From IMG/VR virus record IMGVR_UViG_3300015371_000028, positions 1-64,000 of that record: a DNA stretch of 64,000 nucleotides, one strand, 5' to 3'. Within the stretch, counting starts at the first letter, position 1; each line of letters begins with the position of its first letter. A program made the position numbers and the translations under genes. The stretch comes from a virus. Of this stretch, positions 60,164 through 64,000 are shown one piece after another. Under the pieces are notes generated by a model. It saw only the letters and a program-made list of their open reading frames with translations, did no database searches and was not told the origin of the DNA.

Positions 60164-60458
60164 ACGCGCAGCCCAGGAACTCGGCTTTCTGGCCTATCAC
60201 AATCTTTATTCGGTCGGCTCCGATCCCGGCTTCCCCGATCTGACGATCAGTGGGCCGATAGATTGGCCGACCGCGACGATGTTTTACGAAGTCAAGGGGC
60301 CACGGGGGAAACCGACCGACCGGCAACTGCTCTGGCTGGCGACGCTGCACGCGCAGGGCTTTATCGCGCGGTTGGTCCGTGAAGAAAATGTGGGCGATGT
60401 GTATGACGACCTCGCGACGGCCTACGCGCGAGCACTCGAACGGAGGCAACGGGGATGA
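60114..60458 (+). CDS. VRR-NUC family nuclease, 114 aa
   Basis: Residues 30-70 fit the VRR-NUC core: G-F-P-D-L, a spacer, and M-F-Y-E-V-K-G with the E-x-K catalytic residues, then L-T/T-D-R-Q-L-L-W-L. Such stand-alone phage nucleases cut branched or flap DNA in replication and recombination. The start overlaps the previous gene by 50 bp. Confidence 0.75.
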   Translation: MVTLKPKTERELMAEIKRAAQELGFLAYHNLYSVGSDPGFPDLTISGPIDWPTATMFYEVKGPRGKPTDRQLLWLATLHAQGFIARLVREENVGDVYDDLATAYARALERRQRG

Positions 60459-61219
60459 AACGAGAACCGAGGCAACACGAGTTGGACGAGTTGATCGCGT
60501 TACAAGACCGGAACCCACGGCTGAAAGCGAAAGCCGACGCGCTGATGACGCTGCTCAACCTTAATATTGCCGAACTCTGTTGTGAAATTGAAGAAGGGTT
60601 TAACTCCCGGCGTCTGGTGCGCGAGTTGACCGACGACGCGCTGACGACGATGGCAGCCGGAGTCGAGAAGCACGTCAAGAAAATGGCACGGGAACAACCG
60701 TACGCGACGGTCTTACTGGTTGCGCAAGAGGCGTTGCAAAAAGAAGCAGTCCGGCGTGGCCTCCGCATCCCGGAAGTCATCGTCGTGCATGATGCCGATG
60801 TTTCGGATCGCAGTCTCAGCTTGGATCGGTTCAAGCAGGTGCAGGCCGAGCTTGGCATTGATGGTCAGGTGAGCCTCTCCGACTTGCTCTTTAGCCAGAT
60901 CGTGCATCATGCACTGGCGATCATGACACCGGTCCTTGACGACCAGGCACCGATCCGTCCGTTGCTGGAGCCGCTGACGAGCTACAAGGTGGAAAACCTC
61001 GCGGTCTTCTTCAATGTCTGCCTCGACATCATCGCGGAAGAGGGGGACGAAATGGCCGCACTCTTCGGAGACATCAATGTGCTGTCCTTTCTGCCGCAGA
61101 TGAAAGCGATGCTCGCGATCTGTTGTGATGTGTTGGCAGAGCGGGGTGCGCCCGTTCCCAAGCAGATCACCCTGGAGCGGCGCATGATGGTGCCCTCATC
61201 CGGTCAGTTCCAGGCGTAA
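60455..61219 (+). CDS. Hypothetical helical protein, 254 aa
   Basis: 4-bp overlap with the nuclease. Nearly all helical, with few aromatic residues and Cys-Cys pairs at 43-44 and near 225. No domain recognised; its gene context suggests DNA metabolism. Confidence 0.55.
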   Translation: MKREPRQHELDELIALQDRNPRLKAKADALMTLLNLNIAELCCEIEEGFNSRRLVRELTDDALTTMAAGVEKHVKKMAREQPYATVLLVAQEALQKEAVRRGLRIPEVIVVHDADVSDRSLSLDRFKQVQAELGIDGQVSLSDLLFSQIVHHALAIMTPVLDDQAPIRPLLEPLTSYKVENLAVFFNVCLDIIAEEGDEMAALFGDINVLSFLPQMKAMLAICCDVLAERGAPVPKQITLERRMMVPSSGQFQA

Positions 61220-61236
61220 GTGCTCGCCAGGAAGAC

Positions 61237-61265
61237 TTGCAGCCGGGACGGGGCTGTGTTATAAC
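61237..61265 (+). promoter_or_regulatory. Promoter before SLOG gene
   Basis: TTGCAG (61237-61242), 17-bp spacer, TATAAC (61260-61265). Confidence 0.6.
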
Positions 61266-61271
61266 AAAGAG

Positions 61272-61287
61272 ACAGTCAGGTGACTGT
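61272..61287 (+). promoter_or_regulatory. Palindromic operator
   Basis: ACAGTCA-GG-TGACTGT, a perfect inverted repeat just after the -10 of the promoter above. It has the same GG-centred form as the 43877 operator but a different sequence. Confidence 0.5.
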
Positions 61288-61310
61288 GACAACAGTAAAG
61301 GAGGGCACGC

Positions 61311-61730
61311 TTGACCAGACTGGGCTTTACCGGAACGCAGCACGGCATGACTCAGGACCAACGGGAGATGGCGCGCGAAATCGTCAAGATCATGGAGCCG
61401 ACCGAGGTCCATCACGGGTGCTGTGAGGGTGCAGATCAGCAGATCGGCGTGATCGCGCGTGACATGCGGATTCGGGTGATCGCGCATCCGCCGCTGGATG
61501 AATCGAAGATGGCCTTCTGTCCCAGCGACGAGCAGCGACCACCGAAGGCGTACATGGCGCGCAATCAGGACATCGTGGATGAATGCGACGTGCTGATGGC
61601 GGCTCCGAAAGGGATGAAGGAAGAACTGCGCTCTGGAACGTGGGCAACCGTGCGGCGCGCACGCAAATCGGAGCGACGGATCGTGATCGTGTGGCCGGAT
61701 GGGACGTGGAAAAGCGAAGGGCGGTGGTAA
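61311..61730 (+). CDS. SLOG/YpsA-like protein, 139 aa
   Basis: TTG start with AGGAGG upstream. Begins L-G-F-T-G-T-Q-H-G-M, then H-H-G-C-C-E-G-A-D and H-P-P-L, then a late R-N-Q-D-I-V-D-E-C-D-V-L and S-G-T-W-A-T-V-R-R-A. This is the cpYpsA-related SLOG fold, which binds nucleotides or their derivatives. Phage SLOG proteins may bind or sense host signal nucleotides; the ligand is unknown. Confidence 0.7.
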   Translation: MTRLGFTGTQHGMTQDQREMAREIVKIMEPTEVHHGCCEGADQQIGVIARDMRIRVIAHPPLDESKMAFCPSDEQRPPKAYMARNQDIVDECDVLMAAPKGMKEELRSGTWATVRRARKSERRIVIVWPDGTWKSEGRW

Positions 61731-61910
61731 GTGGACGAGTTTGATGTCGAGGCGGTCTTCACCTTTCAGGCGAAGTCCATCGACGATGCGATCCGCCAGG
61801 CGGAAGCCCTGGTCAGTTGGCTCGCAGAACACGCGGACGCGCTGGAGGAGGCGACCATCGACCTGATCGGCGTGCTTCTGCCGAGCGACGAGGAACCAGG
61901 CGCAGATTGA
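61731..61910 (+). CDS. Small hypothetical protein, 59 aa
   Basis: GTG starts right after the previous stop. Helical and acidic (A-E-A-L-V-S-W-L-A-E-H). No ribosome-binding site is evident, so translation is probably coupled to the SLOG gene. Confidence 0.45.
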   Translation: MDEFDVEAVFTFQAKSIDDAIRQAEALVSWLAEHADALEEATIDLIGVLLPSDEEPGAD

Positions 61911-61971
61911 AACGAGGCGCAGGTCACGACTGGGCGTAGGTTGCAACGAGGCGCAGAAGGAGACTGGGCGT
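61911..61971 (+). repeat. 34-bp direct repeat at gene start
   Basis: AACGAGGCGCAG (61911 and 61945) and ACTGGGCGT (61929 and 61963) each occur twice with 34-bp spacing. The second copy supplies the AAGGAG and GTG of the next gene, so the start region was duplicated. Confidence 0.55.
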
Positions 61972-62242
61972 GGATTCCGACTGGTTCTGGCGGGGTCTCT
62001 ATCTCTTGACTATCGGGGTGCAAGTGTTTGCGCTGTATCACCAACGGCGAACCATCCGCGAACAGGGCACCGTGATTGACGATCTGCTCGATGACCTGCA
62101 TACGGGCGGTGATCTGCTCTCGCGGCAACGCGACACGATAGTCATCCTCAGTGAGCAGTACGAACTCCTGGCTCATCACTGCCTCGGCCCATCGGATCAG
62201 CAGAACGCGCAGCGCAGCAAACCGAACATTTGTCCAAATTAG
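61970..62242 (+). CDS. Membrane-anchored coiled-coil protein, 90 aa
   Basis: GTG start with AAGGAG 8 bases upstream. Residues 6-22 are one hydrophobic span; residues 27-65 are a charged helix or coiled coil facing one side. Function unknown. Confidence 0.55.
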   Translation: MDSDWFWRGLYLLTIGVQVFALYHQRRTIREQGTVIDDLLDDLHTGGDLLSRQRDTIVILSEQYELLAHHCLGPSDQQNAQRSKPNICPN

Positions 62243-62252
62243 GAGGCACCCA

Positions 62253-62495
62253 ATGACGGTCCAACCAACGGGGAAAAGCGGCAAGATTGGCGAACTCGAA
62301 AACGCGGCAATCCCGGATCATGACGTTGCCTACATCATGGCGCGGCTCGATGACATGCTGCGGCAAGCGCTGTTCTATGAGCCGGATGTGATCGTGCTCG
62401 AAATGGAGCGCCGCAACGGACGCTGGGACGTGCGGACGCTGGTGGACGCCGAAATTGCGGCGGTCAATCCGATCCGTCCCACCAAGAAAGGATGA
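62253..62495 (+). CDS. Small hypothetical protein, 80 aa
   Basis: AGGAGG precedes ATG 62253. Alpha/beta with an I-V-L-E-M-E strand and basic C-terminus. Last gene before a 585-bp stretch without genes. Confidence 0.55.
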   Translation: MTVQPTGKSGKIGELENAAIPDHDVAYIMARLDDMLRQALFYEPDVIVLEMERRNGRWDVRTLVDAEIAAVNPIRPTKKG

Positions 62496-62960
62496 CCTTG
62501 ATGGCTCTTGGTTGACGCGCGCATGCGTTGGCCAACGGCCATATACCCCAGGCTTGTCGCGTTTGCTGTCTGGTCTGCACGGCACCGCGTCTGCCATACT
62601 TCGGGCACCGCGCGTTCGGCTTTGGCCAGCGGGCAGCGCGGCCCACCTCGGCGCGGCACGGCAGCAATGCTGATGCCGCGTCGTTGTGTGCTGCATCGGA
62701 TCGGCCTGGCACGGCACCCATGCAAGGACACGGTGCTGGCGGGGCGCGGCACGGCGCACCTTGATCCGCTGCCGCGCTCCCCGCGCCGAAACGACGGGGC
62801 CGTGCCACGCCGCGCCGATGATCGCACAGACCGCCGTGCCCCGCCGATGGACGGACCCGTAAGACCGCCACGCCACGCCGGAGTAGTACACCGAGTCCGC
62901 CGTGCTGATGCAGATGCACGGACGCCCCGTACGTGCGGCGATATTGCTCGCCGGGAACCC
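62496..62960. other. GC-rich non-coding region with mixed-orientation repeat words
   Basis: Several frames stay open by chance, but none has gene-like codon use or a start site. Runs of GGYNN (e.g. around 62700-62760) and of NNRCC (around 62795-62815 and 62860-62880) occur in opposite orientations, with poor register. It may be a decayed pair of the arrays seen elsewhere. A promoter follows at 62961-62989, and the DNA to 63080 is a leader without a gene. Confidence 0.4.
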
Positions 62961-62989
62961 TTGCGCCAGTGATCTGGCAATGTTATAAT
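62961..62989 (+). promoter_or_regulatory. Promoter before last complete gene
   Basis: TTGCGC (62961-62966), 17-bp spacer, TATAAT (62984-62989). Confidence 0.6.
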
Positions 62990-63080
62990 AAGCGCACGTA
63001 CCGATTAAAGAGAGAACAGAAAGGGGGACCAACCGGGGAAAGCTGGCAGACCGGGTTCACGTGAAGGGAGCGGCAGCAGG

Positions 63081-63818
63081 ATGCACAGAGATGATTGGGC
63101 ATATATCCCGCAGTATCGAATCGCGGTCGAGGAAACCGGCACGCGCATCCTCGACATCATCGGTGACGGTGATTTCCTGCATGCTGGTGAGGATGAGAAG
63201 CCGGGACCGCTGGGATGGGAAGAGATTCATCTCGCATTTCCATTGCCGGATCGGATCGCGAAGTATTTCTCGGCAGACGTGCTGATGCGAGTCGCGGGCC
63301 AGCACATGTATGCCGATCAGTCAGGGGAGCAATTCCTCTACATCAAACCGTGGTCCAGCGGGCATTCGGTTGCGGTCGATGTCCTCTCAGCATTGCTGTA
63401 CTACAGCGACAAACTGCCGGGACCGAGCTACTTCTTCGTCAATGCTGAGGACCGGGAACGGATGGAGCGTGGCACCATTGATGATGTGTCGCTCGATTAC
63501 CGTGACCCGCAAACCAAGGCAGCGCTGCACGGTATCTACGATGCTGAGGAAGCGCAGTCCCGCATCTGGGCAGTGGACGCAGCAAAACTGCTGTGCGGAC
63601 ACCAACCGTTCAAAAACCTGGCAGACCTGACCAGTGACGAGATGTCAAAGATCGACCACTGTGCGGCAGACCTGGTGACGCTGACGATGCCGTACGACGC
63701 ACAAGCGACCGGCATCTGCACCTATCTCACGCGCTGCGCGCATGTCGGCCGACAGCGGGAATACGACGACTGGCAGATCGAGCGCGAACGCTTGTTCGCA
63801 GCACGACGCGCACGCTAG
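63081..63818 (+). CDS. Hypothetical protein, 245 aa
   Basis: Transcribed from the promoter at 62961 with a ~85-base leader. Alpha/beta sequence; no motif recognised. It is followed by a strong terminator. Confidence 0.6.
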   Translation: MHRDDWAYIPQYRIAVEETGTRILDIIGDGDFLHAGEDEKPGPLGWEEIHLAFPLPDRIAKYFSADVLMRVAGQHMYADQSGEQFLYIKPWSSGHSVAVDVLSALLYYSDKLPGPSYFFVNAEDRERMERGTIDDVSLDYRDPQTKAALHGIYDAEEAQSRIWAVDAAKLLCGHQPFKNLADLTSDEMSKIDHCAADLVTLTMPYDAQATGICTYLTRCAHVGRQREYDDWQIERERLFAARRAR

Positions 63819-63828
63819 CGGCATTCGC

Positions 63829-63852
63829 GGGGAGCAGGAATTCCTGCTCCCC
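63829..63852 (+). terminator. Perfect palindrome after 63081 gene
   Basis: A 24-base palindrome with 12-bp arms and no loop, GC-rich outside, GAATTC centre. Likely transcription stop or cruciform. Confidence 0.55.
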
Positions 63853-63873
63853 TCAGCAAAAGGGGGCACAATC

Positions 63874-64000
63874 TTGGCAGAGCAAAAGCTGAAGCTCGAC
63901 GAAATCTATGACAAGCTGGCAAAACTGAAAGCGCTGGAAGAGCGCGCAGGCACCCCGCATGAAGCGGAGCAAGCAGCAGCAGCCGCGACGCGCTTGATCG
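63874..64000 (+). CDS. DUF2786-like protein (partial, cut by window end)
   Basis: TTG start with AAAAGGGGG upstream. The first 42 residues resemble the DUF2786 N-terminus: K-L-A-K-L-K-A-L-E-E-R-A-G, then P-H-E-A-E-Q-A-A-A-A-A-T-R-L-I. The family is often associated with peptidase-like C-terminal domains. The rest is outside the window. Confidence 0.55.
   Translation, partial: MAEQKLKLDEIYDKLAKLKALEERAGTPHEAEQAAAAATRLI

Overview
The window is a tailed double-stranded DNA phage (siphovirus-like) and contains no recognisable host genes. Gene order is classic: small and large terminase, portal, scaffold, decoration protein, major capsid, head-tail connectors, tail tube, tail assembly chaperone pair, a 1352-aa tape measure, very large tail-tip proteins, fibres, amidase and lysis genes. 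No contractile sheath, integrase, DNA polymerase or replicative helicase was seen, so the genome probably continues past the window or depends on host replication enzymes. The host is unknown. Many promoters fit TTGACA-N17-TATAAT, which points to a host with a standard primary sigma factor. Several small families (DUF6011-like, DUF7694-like, DUF2786-like, SLOG, arginase-like) recall actinobacteriophage-type gene content, but that is only an inference.

Layout. 1-515: very GC-rich non-coding DNA and a promoter. 515-1881: three small genes. 2025-15672: packaging, head and neck genes on +, including a ParB-like protein and a DUF4338 (DruA-like) protein just before the terminase, and a Com-like zinc ribbon after the portal. 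15685-33747: a secreted lytic transglycosylase, tape measure, tail tip and fibres, and an amidase. 33747-35048: a cluster of tiny genes, five of them single-span membrane peptides. 35110-43573: a leftward (-) operon of small, mostly unknown genes, driven from 43772-43800 through a strongly folded leader RNA. 43849-64000: rightward genes for recombination, replication and regulation. These include an annealing-type recombinase, a replication initiator carrying iterons inside its own gene, a helicase-loader-like protein, an SNF2-family helicase, a homing-endonuclease-like protein, a LexA-type DNA-binding domain, a VRR-NUC nuclease and a SLOG protein.

The most unusual signal is a set of non-coding arrays with a strict 5-nt period. 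The consensus is GGYNN on the transcribed-sense strand (NNRCC on the other), at 41621-41945, 41981-42045, 42726-42905 and 51026-51340. Each long block keeps its register over dozens of units without an indel, while the two N positions look random. In all blocks the GG strand is the sense strand of the surrounding genes, and one gene (42050-42691) is bracketed by arrays. I do not recognise this element. Other points of interest are a lambda-like origin inside the initiator gene, a family of promoters whose spacer carries TCAC-N8-GTGA, a structured leader at the divergent switch, a possible ~67-nt RNA before the scaffold gene, and a likely +1 frameshift in the tail chaperone genes.
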